Positions 44,256 to 56,590 of a DNA stretch of 64,000 bases are shown here, in pieces. How positions within the stretch are numbered: position 1 is the stretch's first letter; each line of letters opens with the position of its first letter. The stretch is from Chrysemys picta bellii (lineage: Eukaryota; Chordata; Testudines; Emydidae), in the NCBI RefSeq assembly GCF_011386835.1, contig NC_088797.1, forward strand, positions 60,909,587 to 60,973,586, read 5' to 3'. The translations under genes and the position numbers were made by a program. The notes under the pieces are model-generated. The model was not told the origin of the DNA, ran no database searches, and saw nothing but the letters and a program-made list of their open reading frames with translations.

Positions 44256-46689
44256 CCCCAATGCCAAGGAAATCTTGCAGGCCAATCCCTCACTTGCTGA
44301 ACTGATTGAGTGCTGGCCCGCTGGAGGGTCCTACAGTTATAACTGGAAATATGCACCTATGTCTTGAAACAAATAATGCTCCAAACCAAGGCAGTTCTCC
44401 TACACCCAGCAGATTGGCTAGGGAAGAAAATCCAGCATCTGCTTTGGAAAAGCCTTGGAGAATTTAGAAGAAAACTAAAACCTTAGTACAGAATTTTTAA
44501 CCATCCTATAGAACTGACTTGCCAATTAACGCCTCCCCCCGCCAGCCCATGCGATTCTATAAGACAGCTGAACAGCCTGCGCTAAGAGTCTCATTCTCCA
44601 CCGAAATTCTATAGGTTCTGAGGGGTTTACAGAAATTACTCTATTACATTTATATGCAGCCCTATAGCTTTCATCCCTATTACATTCTGCAGGATGTTTC
44701 CATTAGGAAAGACTCTTTCCTGGAGCTGCTGCTATGCAGTCCAGTCTGTAGCTGTCCTTTTACCACCTGGCATTCTAACAGAGGGAGCCTGAGCATTATA
44801 ATACCCGCAAATTGCTCTGGAACAGATTGCTCACAGGGCAGCTATAAAACCTGCCTCCTTCTGACTGAGAGAGACAGAGAGAAACCAGGCAAATAGCAGC
44901 CCTTCCATCAACAGGGACTCCTGCCCCTGCCCCCGCCTCTGCCCCAGGCAGTGAGTTCACACACTCTCAGCTTCTCTTTGCCCCACAAAATAAAAGCGCA
45001 GAGTCCTTCATTAAAACATAGCTGGCTCCTGAGATGGAGCGCTGAAAACCACACAAGCACAGCCACAGATCCACAACCACCAGCCAGGAAAGAGGTTTTT
45101 AGACAAATGGATTTAATCCATCACTTTTTCCTGAATAAATAAAGCAAGGAGCCAAAATTCATCTAATTTGGCCAGGCTGCATGCCCACTTCTGCAAGCAT
45201 GAGCCACTGCCCCTGCAGAAATGGGCACCCAGCCATGCAAATGGTTGCAGATGCACTCAGAATGGGGGGGGGGCACTCAGTCACCCCCAGACCCAGGCAA
45301 CAAGGCCAGCACTCAGTGTAGACTGGCAGACAGTGCTTTGACGCCACATGCAGCACTGAAGAGTGAAGTCAGCTCAGCCCTTTCCCAGGGGAGTTGTGCA
45401 AGGTGAGTTAGCACTGCCTGAGGTAGCATTCACTCCTCTACCTTTACCTGAACTTTGGTCTCTGCAGTGGGGGAATGTGCTGCTCTGGGTGGCTGTTTTC
45501 CCCCATTCCCAGGCAACCCCCCATTTTTCCCACCTCACCGGGTATCCACCCAGATGTTTTGCAGAGGGGACATGTGGAAGAGTTAGATTTTGTTCCTCCC
45601 ACATACCTGGGGCCAACTTCATCTCAGTCACATGTGCACGAGTCCCTTGGATTGGGATGTGAGCTGTGTGCAGCCTGCTTGGTTTTGAAAGGAAAACCCT
45701 CTTCAAAGATGGGATGATTATAAAACGCTCCAGCTTGGAAACCAGCATGGGCAGAGTCCTAGTAACCCGGGTCCCAATCTGTAAGGGACCTGGTGGCTGA
45801 GGAAAGCAGGCCGCACTAAAGAAGAAATTACCATTTTTCTGTGCATCTCTGAATGGCTAAATCACAATGCATAAAAGAAAAGAGCAAAGCCAGATTTCCA
45901 GTGAAGGGAACATCTGAGCAAATACCTCCCAATGTGTGTGTACACACACCCCACCTCACCACCACCGAAGGAATCCCACTGGGAAGAACTCCCAACCCAC
46001 TTCCATACCCCAACCCTCTCCCACAAAACAACTTCAACCACTCTCAGACTTGTCCTGAGCTGCTGGGGGCAAGTGGTTGCCAGGCAGCACATTCTGGGGC
46101 ACAGATTCAGACAGTTTGACCCTGTGTCTCTGAAAGCCAGTGGAAGGCCTTTGCCATTTGCTTGCAGAAAACACCCACCTTATTATGTTCTCAAAACCCT
46201 CCCCCCAACTTATTAACGAGGAAGACAGATATTTATTCTGAACATTAAAGCAGCAGCGACGTAAATGACTGCCATCCCGTCTTATAGAGAAATCCCAACG
46301 CGGTCAGTGGGCTAAACAGATACGAGAAAGGGGCACTATGGGAAGATCCCAATTCAGACTAGACGGCCCTAAGAGAGACTGGTGGAGCCAGTGAGCTACT
46401 TGTAACACACAAGAAACAATGAAAAACAACAAACACCTTGACTTAACACTGCACCGTATCTAGACCAATTTCAATCCGTGTGTTGTGTGTGTGAACAGCC
46501 CCGAGCACAATGGGGGCTCCTGGCCCATGACTGGGGCTCCTACCCACCATATACATAATAGCACAGTGAATAAAATACCGTACTGTGTTACTTTATACTT
46601 CTCAAACACCCAGGGCCCTACCGTTTACAAAAATGCAACGCCAACTATTTCTGGACCTACCAGTGTCTAACACCAGACACCTGAACATA

Positions 46690-46850
46690 TAGCTGTGGTT
46701 CAGCAGGGCCTGCTGGGTGACCTTAGGTAAGTCACTGCACTGCTCTGTGCCTCAGTTTCCCCATCTGTAAAACCAAGATAATGATGCTTATCTCCGTTGT
46801 AAAGTGCTCTGAGCTCTACTGACGAATGTGCTACATAAGAGCTAGGTGTA
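46690..46850 (-). mobile_element. MIR-type SINE fragment (antisense)
   Basis: Has the reverse complement of the MIR core: GTGACCTTAGGTAAGTCACT and GTGCCTCAGTTTCCCCATCT, then GTAAAGTGCTCTGAG. This old amniote SINE appears in several places in the window, for example 56795-56870 (antisense), 56925-57095 and 61865-62060 (sense). Confidence 0.8.
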
Positions 46851-47329
46851 TAGAACAATACTGCACCATCCATCAGCCTGTGTCTCTTGTATGCAACAGC
46901 ACATTCAAGTCTTGTAAACTCCCCGATGTATTTCACATGCATGCTTACCTGTGTGTTTACCTGCAAATATCCCTATAACACACACACAAATTTTAAAACA
47001 CCCTTCTGATCCTGCAGCCCCTACATTTGTGGGTCCTGAGAGACTCTCTCCTCGAGGCTGCAGGAGGTTTGTATGTGCAATGCCTGCAGAACTGGGCTCT
47101 AAATGAGGGCTACGTTTTCAAACCAGCATGTGAATTTGCTCAGGTTTTGCCCACTCCCACATCTGCCTGCAAAGACCAGGTGACCAAGCACCTGGGTACC
47201 TTGTTTGAGCTCCCAAAGACCTGTTCACGGGCACAGGGACGGGGCACTCATGGGTGTGTTTGCTCAAAGAGGAGACCCAGCACAGAATGTCTAAGCTTTG
47301 AAAGTACAAGAACTAAGTTGTAAGTAGGG

Positions 47330-47690
47330 CTGGTCTAAAAATTGCAACACATTCCCGTCGGCAAATGGGGCTCTGTCAAAAATCACATCCCCCACCCCCC
47401 AAGAAAAGATGGATTTTGGTGGAATTTTCCACTGGTAAAATCTTAACCAAACCTTTTGTTTCAGGCTGGGCTGACAGTCTTTGCATCAGGGTGAGCTGTC
47501 ACAGTGCCTCATGGGAGTAGTAGTTCAGGTGCCTCATGCCCTCTTTCCCCTGCTGTGGGCTGGGCTCTCCAGCTGGACTACATCTCCCATGAGGTCAACA
47601 GACTGAACTAAAATCCCTCCAATGTCCACTGAAAATGACAAAACACTGGAATTTCCCACTGGATGGAAATCTCATTTTTCAGCTGTGGCT
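47330..47690. repeat. Interspersed repeat with near-palindromic arms
   Basis: Outer parts (GGAATTTTCCACTGGTAAAA at 47421 and GGAATTTCCCACTGGATGG at about 47650) flank a middle with CCTCATGGGAGTAGTAGTTC and, inverted, CTACATCTCCCATGAGG. A similar unit is familiar to me from turtle genomes. Boundaries are approximate. Confidence 0.5.
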
Positions 47691-47937
47691 AGTTGTAGGA
47701 AATTAGAGATGGGAGCAAAGCTGGAACCAGCCACCACTGAGCTTTGGGGGAGATCAGATCCAGATCTGTATCTAAACTACACAGCCCCTTCTCCTAAGCC
47801 AACCTCAATCCCCACATTGCAGCTCAGGCCCACTGCGACAGAGCTGGGTCTATTCCCTGTTTGGAGCAGGATTGCAACACTCAGACAAGGACAATGCTGC
47901 AGTGAGAGATCCCCGGCACAGCTGACAGTCGTGTTAC

Positions 47938-48841
47938 CTTTTGATACTAGACTCATACTCAGTCCTCTGTTTGCTCAGTCCTGTCTTTAGCTCTGAAACC
48001 AGGCTCTGCAGAGCCCTGGAGCATCTGGCCGAGTCTTTGGAAGCAGCCGCCAGGTCACTCTGCTCGCTGCAGCTGCTGATGCACATTTCGAACCTCTCCA
48101 TGCTGTTCTCCAGATCCACAGTCTTGACCTCGCTCTGCGACAGCGAGCCCTGAGTTGCCCATTCCGTTCTGAGGGAGCTTAAAGCAGAGGAGTCACTGGC
48201 CCGGCAAGCCGGGCAGCTGCTGACAGAATCAACGACCGAGATCTCACAGGACGAGGTGGACCAGGCGGTGCTGGCGATGCTGTGTGCACTCAGGGAGAGG
48301 CTGGAGGAGGGGACGTTGTCGTAGGTGGAGAGTCTTTGGGATGAACCTGAGTCTTTCACCCGCTCCCCAGAGGACGTCCGGCGGTGGCCTCGGAGAGAGT
48401 ACAGTCCATTCATCAGCCAGTTCCCGCTGGAGGATAGATTAGGAATGTCTAAGGACGAGCTACCCAGCTTGGGGCTGACAGACCTTGCCCCCTGTTGCCG
48501 GAAGGAGTACTTCCAGGTGGGTAACGTCTGCACCCTCTTGCTGGGGCTGGTGGCAGGCTGGGTGGCTTTGCTGCTGTGCTCCTGAGGGGCGTTTTTTGCC
48601 AGCGAGCTGGGCACGGCGTCCGGCGCCATGGCACTGCTAGAAGGCAAGTCGGCAGGGCTGGGGACGCTCTTCTCCGACCTGCTGTCCTCCCCGTCTTCCT
48701 CGGAGATCCACTCCACCATGCTGCGCTGCAGCACGGAGCGGGCTTCGGGCTGAGCCCCGGCCGCATCGGCCTGCGAAATGGCAAAGATCTGTCCGTGTTC
48801 ACTTATCAACACTGTCATCAAGTGCTGGACCAGCGACGTGC
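47938..48841 (-). CDS. ARHGAP22: ARHGAP22 exon: RhoGAP end, serine-rich linker, coiled-coil start
   Basis: Long 904-bp exon. It begins (GC completing Gly) TSLVQHLMTVLISEHGQIF, the last helix of the RhoGAP domain. It then has about 200 residues of Ser/Pro-rich linker, with WISEEDGEDSRSEKS, TLPTWKYSFRQQG and SSGNWLMNGLYSLRGHRRTS. It ends with the start of the coiled coil (LQSLVSELKTGLSKQRTEYE, SSIKR). The acceptor is CTCTCCCTGCAG and the donor GTAACA on the minus strand. Two bases in and two bases out match the neighbours. The linker is expected to be disordered and phosphorylated, from family knowledge of Akt and 14-3-3 regulation. The exact sites are not assigned here. Confidence 0.94.
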
Positions 48842-51800
48842 CTGCAGGGAGAGAATGGAGGCAAGAACTTAATGTGAGAAACGAGAAGGCCTTGGATATT
48901 CATTTCCTGTCTGTAAGAAACCCCAGGCTCTCCAGGGCAGGGGCATGTCCTTGAGCACAAGCACAACGGGTCTGTATAAGCAATACATAACAAGGACTCT
49001 GACCACCTTTCCTTCAAGGACTGCAGAGGGGGAGTGAGTATCATTGTTCCCGTTATTAGAGGGGGGGGAAATGAGGCACAGAAGACCCTGATCCAGACCA
49101 GTTACCACAATACAGATTATTAACTCCACTCTCCCCTGCCCTAACCACTACACCATGCTTCCTCGCCCGTTAAGCAAAGAATCCTGGAGAAAGCTTGACA
49201 CCAGTGTAATTTCCTGTACATTCGTTAGGTGGATGGGTGGATTCCCATATGCAAGCAGAACAAATCGCTTTCTGCGCCATTCAATCCAACTATCTGTTTC
49301 TATACTTCTGTTTCAAATGGAATTGTTGTAAGCTTCAATCCTGTCCTGAAGTGTTAAATAGCTGTGATGTCCCAACCTTGGAAGTGGCTTTCAAGATAGA
49401 CAAAAGTCACCCCTAGTTCACATATCAGTTTGGAAAGTGCCATAGAAATAAGATTTTTAAATTACTGGGGTAGATTCATTTTTGGTGTAACTCTATTGAC
49501 TTAAGTTGAGTTACCCTACTTTAACTCATCAATGTTGAGCAAAATACTCTACGCAGACTGTCAGAGAATTAACAAATGGCCAATCCATAAGTGAGTTCTA
49601 ACTGTTTTTTCAGCAGTGAAACAGAAACTAGTAGAAAACGCCATTCATCAAGCCCGTGAAAAAGTATTTTCTACCATATAAATTAGACAATCACGATCAA
49701 CAGCAATTTCATTAATTACAGTTTATCTTTTTTGTTGAAGATCAATAAAGAATAAAGCCAAAATTTTCAAATATGGACACTTAAAATATATACTTACAAC
49801 TATATTTACAGGATCTCAATAAGAGGTCTGATATTTTGAGATGCTGAGATCCTACAACTTCTATTGAAGTCCACAGAAGATGGGAGAACTAAACACTTAT
49901 AAAAACTGGACTGCTTATTTGGTTCCTAAATACGGATTCAGGGCCCCAACTTTAAAACGGGGCTTTTCTTGAACACAGAAACCAAAATGTTTAAATGTAT
50001 ATTGTGAATGGCTCAGAGTATTTCTCTGTATCTCTTTACAAGACAGAACATAAGAATGGCTATACTGGATCAGGGCAATGGTGTATCTTGTCTAACGGCA
50101 GCCAATGCCAGATCCCACTTTACTCCTTGAGCTGAAGAGCAGCTATATTAGACAGAATCCCTTCCCCCTTCCACTATTTATATCTAACTGATCTTTTGCC
50201 CTCAATGGACAGTAACATAAAGCATCGCTTATGCTGTCTGCTTAGGACTCGACATGTCTTCTTTCCAAAGATGGTCACAGGCTGCAAAGTTTAGAGCGGG
50301 ATCCCAGCTTTTCTCCAGGTTGGAGATATTTGAATCCAGGATTCTGGTTCAAGTCAGTTGCTAATTAGTTCATTTGACAGTTTCTGAGAAGAGTGCACCT
50401 GAGTAAGGAACCTGTGGAAATGCACATACAGTATAAACACTATGATCAGCAGCTGAACTCCATAGCATGCCCTGGGTCATCACCACCTGGGCCCTCTGGC
50501 TCTAAGAGCACAGGACTCAGCTCACTGACCTAGGTCTGTCAGCTGAGGCAGGTGATGCTGTAGCAGGAGATGCTGTAGCAAGGGCTCATCGTCCTCTGTG
50601 TGTGGTCCAGCCACCACTAGAGAGTGGCAGAGCACCCCAGTGAGTGGGGCTGGGTACAGCTATACACCCATGTGAGCTGGGGGAATAATCCCAACATGTG
50701 CAGCTCAAAACAAAGCACAAGGTCTCAGCAACATTCCTCTTTAAGGTAAGTGTCAAAGTTACTGCTAGTAATATGGCCTCCAGCCACTAGCAGGCAGTGG
50801 TATTTGTCACACACACCAGCTGAAGCTGGGCCCATAGCTGGCTGAGCCTTAACCTCTTAGGCCTCCATTCATAGATTTAAGGCCTGAAGGAACCATTGTG
50901 GTCATCTAGTCTACTCCCCTGTGTAATACAGGCCCGAGAACTGTCCCCTGCTAATTAAGCAAGGAAGCTCATTTGGACCTTAGACTAAAGGCAGCTCCTT
51001 TTCAGAGGATGAGAATGGCTGTTTTATCCGATGTCATTCCATCGCACGTAACATGCTCCACTGACATTCTTGGAGCCCAGTCAGTTACCAAACAGAGCAA
51101 GGAGCAGATTTCAGCCACTTTGCAATTAGCATCTCGGGGCCAGACGTCGGGTGGCGCCAGCAGAACTGCCCCCTGTTGCTCAGCCCCTGTATTGGTTGCA
51201 CGTCTTGCTGAGATGTGCACCACTGTGATTGTACTGCAGTTCCATGGAGCAGGAGGCTGTTCCCCGGCTCTGAAGCAGAACTGCAGCCAGAGAGAGCGCC
51301 CGAGACCTTTGCTGGCCCTTGAGGAGGTGGATATTTCAAGCTTCGGATGCTGAGACATGCTTCAGAGATGGGGAATGTTATATGTTCGTGACAGAGACTT
51401 GTACAGAGCAGGGAGCGTCCAATGCCATACAGCTCATTGTTTTCTGATTAGTTTTATGCAGCCTCGTACTTTTTTGAAGAATAGTCTCTCTGATTTCTCT
51501 CGGGGGTCTAATAAAAGCAGAGGTCTGGGTGAGGAGATGATGTAGCTGACAGTATACGTTACAGGTTTCTGTAAGAGGATGGGTGTAATTTACATGCTGA
51601 GAAAGGCATAAGGGGAGAAGTGGCAAAAACAACCAAGAGGAAGGTGTAAAAAGGTGCACGGTACAGCCGAGATGGCCTGATGTACACTGATTTACTGCTG
51701 AGTAACAAACACTGCCATTTACCACCATATCACATTGCCCCTGAACTAGGCTGAAAGGCCCACAGAATATGTTTGGATCACTATGATTGCCCGACATTCC

Positions 51801-53321
51801 AGAAATGATGGTTGTTATAAATGCTTTGACCCAAGTCCCCATTTCTTGGCTACCAATGTCCAGCATCCCCAATTGAAGGGGCTCAACTTCAGAAGAAAAA
51901 TGACCAGATCATCACAGAACAAGAAAGAATTCAAGTGGGGAATTGCTTTTTAAGTGATGATCACTGCCCAGTGCTTTGTGCCTGGGTTTCTCAGACAAAT
52001 CCTTGGATCATCCTTCATCAAACAACAGATTTTTATAACTCCCCAACATGACTGGTTCCCCTTAGTCCTGATCCCAGTCATGAGAAAGGGAAAGTATTCT
52101 GCACCCCAGGAGATCTGCACTTACATGCACTTGAATGGACAAATCTGCACTCAGTTCAAATGGCAATGAAAATGTTATTCTTGCAATTATGCATTTGTAC
52201 AGCAAGGTCTGCATTAGGGGTGTGATTCGGGTGGTGTGAACAGTAAGGCTAAAACTTACAACAAACGAGCAGCCACTTTATAGCAGTCACTGTGCTGTTC
52301 TCAAAGTTTCATGGAAACAGGGAGAAAACTCAGATCTTCCTGCTCTGAAAACACAGGCCTCTACCACTGGAGCTACACAGTTGAGTAGTTCTGAATACAT
52401 CCGCTAGCGGGGCAGGAGCACACACACACACACACACACAATATAGACCTGTCTGCACAAGCCATCGTTGCACTGGCTGGACCGACATCAGTTGCTGTGG
52501 CTCTCACACAGTCAATATTGCCCCATCTGTGTTGAGATGATACCAGCCACACTGCTCCCCTAGGAAGAGGCCATGCCTCGGAAGCCTATGCCCAGAGCAT
52601 GTGGAGGAGGAGAAGTCTGACTCCCCCACCACATTCTCCCTAGCTCAGCAATCCCTGCAGTAGATTGCAAGAAGGATGCCCAGCATGCAGTGAAGAGGCA
52701 GCTGCAGCGCAGTCAGATCTCTGTGGGTATTTTTCTATTTCTAGCTAAGCCACAAACACCGATTTGTTTCTGACACATCAGGAATAGAATTTTTCTAGGG
52801 ATTTTGTAAAGTTTAAGATTTAAGACTTTTAAAGGAAAGTTGATCCAAAACTATCAGTGATTTTAAACTGATGCCCTGGGTCTTGCCTTTGTCCCACATG
52901 TCCTCGGCACAGCAAGCATTTTGGAAGCCCACGCTTGGAAGGGTACATCTACACTGCAGCTGGGAGGTGTATTTCCAGCTAAGATGGACATAAACGCACT
53001 ATCTCTGCTCAAGCTAGTGCCTAAAAATAGCAGTGGCACAGGTCGGCTGAGTCCAACCCTGTCCAACCCCCGGGCACATACTCCCATATCGCCTCATTGC
53101 AGAGGTGATACCGGAGGCTATTCCAAGTGCTAAGGGAAATGGTATGCCCCATGCACAGGCATTGACTGAGAGGATGCCCAGCTTGCTGCCAGTGATGGCT
53201 CCCCCCATGACATAATCTGCAGTGTACATGACAAATGCATCTCATTTCTGGCAGTGGCATTTTACAAGCGACTTCCCCGCGGGTCCAGAACATGGCCCCT
53301 CTCCATAACGAGAGAACCTAC
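48842..53321 (-). other. ARHGAP22: ARHGAP22 intron with old SINE and CR1 fragments
   Basis: About 4.5 kb. It contains a MIR-like fragment near 49000-49150, a SINE-like motif near 49465-49520, and CR1 tail remnants at about 50048-50135 and 50868-50945 (CATAGATTTAAGGCCTGAAG, then GTCATCTAGTCTACTCC). A CA microsatellite lies at about 52422-52441 and a partial TIR-type repeat at 52939-53085. The overlapping open frames at 50973-51353 and 51378-51872 have no recognisable domain and no splice context. Confidence 0.65.
52939..53085. mobile_element. Partial MITE with GTACATCTACACTGCAGC end
   Basis: The left end, AAGGGTACATCTACACTGCAG, is followed by TCTGCTCAAGCTAGTGCC and AAAAATAGCAGTGGCACAGG, which I remember from a common turtle element with a palindromic body. 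The right half is missing or unrecognisable. It lies about 240 bp downstream, in the gene's direction, of the GAP exon at 53322. Confidence 0.55.
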
Positions 53322-53443
53322 CTTCCATAATGGTGACTGGATCTTCCATTTTGGGCCGCAGTATATTTGGGCCGAACACCGTGGCGAGGTTCTGGACGCT
53401 CATCTTGTTCACGCTGGAGTGAGACTGAACTTCATCGAGGAAT
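53322..53443 (-). CDS. ARHGAP22: ARHGAP22 exon: RhoGAP core with FGPNIL motif
   Basis: This 122-bp exon encodes [20 protein letters not shown], then [20 protein letters not shown]. The Asn of [11 protein letters not shown] is among the most conserved residues of RhoGAP domains and helps to position the G protein and catalytic water. The acceptor on the minus strand follows a T-run and ends CTCCTGAAG. The donor is GTAGGT. The first base completes Lys from the exon at 55519-55592, and the last base begins the Gly completed by the exon at 47938-48841. It was missed by simple open-frame listing because it is short. Confidence 0.95.
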
Positions 53444-54138
53444 CTTCAGGAGCCCCCCAGAAAAAAAAAAACCCAGCGAGAGAGAGAGAAGAGTAAATGG
53501 CACATGAAACCTTCCATCTCACTAGTTCCTTGTGCTCCTGTAGCCACCAGTTGTCTCTCGTCTTAGACTGTAAACTCTGTGAGCAGGAGCTGTCTGGATC
53601 GGTTCATACAGCACTTAGCGCAGTGGGGTCTCGGGCCATAACTGAGGCTCCTCAACGCTGCCACAGAACAAATCTATAATAATAATAACTCCAATTCCAC
53701 CGGAACGTGGGAAGAGGAAAGGGCCAGCGGTCACTAGTGCTGCAGACATGGGACCATTTAATCTGCGTGAAAACTGAGGTTCTTTCCTTTTTTAACAAGG
53801 ATCCACAATACACCACATCACCTGTAGGCGAATACTTTCACAAAGCAACCAGTCGGTATCTGACCTCTCAGTCCTCAAGGGAAACTGAACCAACACCTTC
53901 AAAAGACAAGCTTGGGAACATCAATTCATAACTCTGCTACACATCAAAAATCATACATTTTATAAAGACACTGGATTTATGGCTCATTACAATAATCTGT
54001 AACCCCCTCACCTTCCTTTGTCCTACAACTGTAGCAGTGTTAACTGACCACTTCACTTTGAATGGGCTGTTGCAATGTGTGTTAACTCCATATCTGTCTA
54101 GCTGTGACTCACTTCGGCTGCTGTACACTACAGAGTTA

Positions 54139-54342
54139 GGGCAGGTCTACACTACAAACTTGCATGTAGTGCTTCTGGTGAAGACACTCTAAGCCGTTGT
54201 CTTATTAACTCCAGAAGTTATGTCGGCAGGAGAAGCTCTACACAGGGGTTAAGGTCGATATAACTATGTCGCTCAGGGGCGTAGATTTTTCACAGCCTTG
54301 AGCGACAGTTATACCAAAGTAAGTTGTAATGTAGACCTGGCC
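54139..54342. mobile_element. Short TIR element with TTA target duplication
   Basis: The ends GGGCAGGTCTACACTACAA and, on the other strand, GGCCAGGTCTACATTACAA are inverted repeats. They are flanked by TTA at 54136-54138 and 54343-54345. A 3-bp TWA-type duplication suggests a PIF/Harbinger-like element, but this is inference. The body contains GTCGCTCAGGGGCGTAGATT. A second, related unit follows directly to 54705, ending AGTGTAGGCATGGTCTG. Confidence 0.7.
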
Positions 54343-54705
54343 TTAGGTTGACACAAAGCAGCTTACATCAACCTAACTATGAAAGTGTCTACACCTAAAT
54401 TTCGCAGCCGCCGCTGTACCTGTCCAGCTACGCCAATTTAATAACTCCATCTCCATGAGCAGTGGAGAGTCAATGTAGCTAGGTCGACACAGTGTTATCT
54501 ATGCTGCATTACTTATGTCAACTGTTATTGGCTTTCAGGAGCCACCCCACACTGACAGCACTGACACAATACAAGTGCTCCTGGTGAGGATGCGCACTGC
54601 CAACACAAGGAGGAAAGTGTAGACCACACACAAGCGATGTAATTAGTGTGGTGGCGGTATGCCGACCTAAGTTAGGTCAACTTAATTTTCTAGTGTAGGC
54701 ATGGT

Positions 54706-54819
54706 CTGAGTACCTTTCCCAGACCTGAGGAAGAGCTCTGTGTAGCTTGAAAAACTTGTCTCTCTCACCAACAGAAGTTGATCCAATAAAAGACATTACC
54801 TCACCCACCTTGTCTCTCC
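54706..54819. repeat. 114-bp repeat, left arm of an inverted pair
   Basis: Reads CTGAGTACC, then AGACCTGAGGAAGAGCTCTG, CTTGTCTCTCTCACCAACAG and CCACCTTGTCTCTC. It is the reverse complement of 55074-55187 with scattered substitutions. The repeat is one I remember as dispersed in turtles. Confidence 0.8.
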
Positions 54820-55073
54820 AGGAATTCACAATGGCAATTTGAGCAAATTCCTGCTGTTTCTTATCCAGGAACATGGCAGAAAGGAGCAAACCATTCCCAG
54901 AAGAACTGCCATTCTCACTGCCCCCCCATATGTTTTTAAATCATCTGAGAAAAAATACCATCCATTTTTGTGGAAAAGGGTGAAAAAATTGAGGTGAAAT
55001 GGCCCCCCCAAAAAAGTCTTGCTATCTTACAGTACGGGGGAGGCAGAACTAATTGATGCTCTGTTTAGACTTT

Positions 55074-55187
55074 AGAGAGACAAGGTGGATGAGGCAATAT
55101 CCTTTATTGGACCACTTTCTGTTGGTGAGAGAGACAAGCTTCCGAGTGTGCACAGAGCTCTTCCTCAGGTCTGAGAGCCGTACTCAG
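55074..55187. repeat. 114-bp repeat, right arm of an inverted pair
   Basis: Reads AGAGAGACAAGGTGGATGAG, TTATTGGACC, GTTGGTGAGAGAGACAAGC and CAGAGCTCTTCCTCAGGTCT. It is separated from the left arm by 254 bp, all within one ARHGAP22 intron. Confidence 0.8.
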
Positions 55188-55518
55188 AGTGTCATAGATC
55201 TGTCTGCTCCTCTGCATTAGCACAGTGTCTAGAGCAGTGGGGGCCCAGCCTTGGTTTGTCCCTAGGCACTACCATAACAAACATGATTAATACTGAGGCC
55301 TGCTGGCAGGGCAGTGGGTGAGGGCAGCCTGTCCTCGACATAAACCAAGTGCTTTGTTTATCAGAGCTGCATGAGCATTGAAACCACACACATTTTTAAA
55401 GCAGGCGTTTAGTTATATGGTGCAAATCGGCTCATTAAATAATTTGCATAGGATGTCACATGAAGCCGAACAAAACTTGGCAGCTCTGGAGTTCCTGGTG
55501 CTAATTAATGCCACTTAC

Positions 55519-55592
55519 TTGCATATGTATTTGAGGAGGTTGTAGTTTGCCTGAGGCAGGGTCTTCACCTGTTTAGCCAGCTCTCGGGTGCC
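55519..55592 (-). CDS. ARHGAP22: ARHGAP22 exon: RhoGAP middle helices
   Basis: This 74-bp exon encodes GTRELAKQVKTLPQANYNLL then KYICK (last codon split AA|A). The L-P-x-x-N-x-x-L-L-x-Y pattern is a standard RhoGAP helix, with the Asn facing the bound GTPase. The acceptor on the minus strand is GTCTCCTCCCGCAG and the donor GTAAGT. It starts in phase 0 after the Glu that ends the exon at 62348-62480. Confidence 0.95.
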
Positions 55593-55989
55593 CTGCGGGA
55601 GGAGACAAACAATGAGAATAGTGATGTAGAGCTGGGTGCAGCCTGTTCCTCTGCAGTCAAGGGCAAATCCTCTTCCCTCAGCCAAGCCCATGCCATACGA
55701 CACTGAAGCTGGGTGCTCCATGGAACCAGTGGGTGGGCATGCCCTGTCACCCCCAGCAAATTGGTACCCCCCTAGGGTGGTGCACTCTACCTCGGGGGGA
55801 GAGGAAAAAAGATAATGACATTGCAGCTCTACCAGCTCCACCCTGCCTCCAAATGCACCCACCCTGGAGGAGAAGCTGGATGTGTGCAAGCCCTATGTGC
55901 TAGACTCCAAAGATCTGCACCTGTTTTGCTGCAGGCGATGGCTCCTCACCCCCGGGATGTTACCTGCACAATGCTGCCTTCAAAACTCG

Positions 55990-56590
55990 TAAGAATATAA
56001 GAACAGCCAGACTGGGTCAGACCAATGGTCCATTTAACCTAGTATCCTGTCTTCCAACAGTGGCCAATGCCAGGTGCTTCAGAGGAAATGAACAGAACAG
56101 GTAATCATCAAGGGATCCATCCCCTGTTGCCCATTCCCAGCTTCTGGCAAACAGAGGCTAGGGACACTTCAGAGCATGGTTTTGCATCCCTGCCCATCCT
56201 GGCTAGACCTATCCTCCATGACCTTATCTAGTTCTTTTTTTTGAACCCTGTTATAGCCTTGGTCTTCACAGCATCCTCTGGCAAGGAGTTCCACAGGTTG
56301 ACTGTTCATCGTGTGAAGAAATACTTCCTTTTGTTTTTATTAAACCTGCTGCCTATTAATTGCAGTTGGTGACCCCTAGTTCTCGTGTTATGAGGAGTAA
56401 ATAACACTTACTTATTTACTTTCTCCATACCAGTCATGATTTTATAGACCTCTATCATGTCCTCCCCCTTAGCCATCTCTTTTCCAAGCTGAAAAGTCCC
56501 AATCTTATTAATCTCTCCTCATATGGAAGCTGTTCCATACCCCTAATCATTTTTGTTGCCCTTTTCTGAACCTTTTCCAATTCCAATAGC
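55990..56590 (-). mobile_element. CR1 LINE 3' end, second subfamily
   Basis: On the minus strand the remaining ORF2 end encodes [20 protein letters not shown] and PYEERLIRLGLFSLEKRWL, the CR1 C-terminal motif. The 3' untranslated part includes (plus strand) CTGGGTCAGACCAATGGTCC and GTGGCCAATGCCAGGTGC. Frame-breaking changes follow. It differs from the copy at 20764-21793 in the tail sequence, so it belongs to another CR1 subfamily. Confidence 0.9.

Larger units (their letters stand above)
40701..47937 (-). other. ARHGAP22: ARHGAP22 intron between linker and coiled-coil exons
   Basis: About 7.2 kb. It contains a hAT-like element with an internal minisatellite (41593-42335) and an old MIR-like fragment at about 42590-42790. 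A GC-rich repeat lies at about 44080-44255, a MIR at 46690-46850 and a further repeat at about 47330-47690. The rest (42800-43980, 44260-46680, 46850-47330) shows no exon or RNA gene that I can support; the open frames there have no signature. Confidence 0.7.
53444..55518 (-). other. ARHGAP22: ARHGAP22 intron with TIR elements and an inverted repeat pair
   Basis: About 2.1 kb. It contains a TIR element at 54139-54342, a second TIR-like unit at about 54346-54705, and inverted copies of a 114-bp repeat at 54706-54819 and 55074-55187. The segment 53444-54130 has nothing I can name. Confidence 0.7.

Noticed and set aside
44820..44900. TATA-like CTATAAAAC with downstream purine-rich sequence as an internal ARHGAP22 promoter
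   Set aside because: Only the short TATA match supports it. No nearby first exon with a start codon and in-phase donor was found.
50973..51872. 126- and 164-codon open frames in an ARHGAP22 intron
   Set aside because: No recognisable domain, no exon-like splice sites in a matching phase, and overlapping frames on the other strand.
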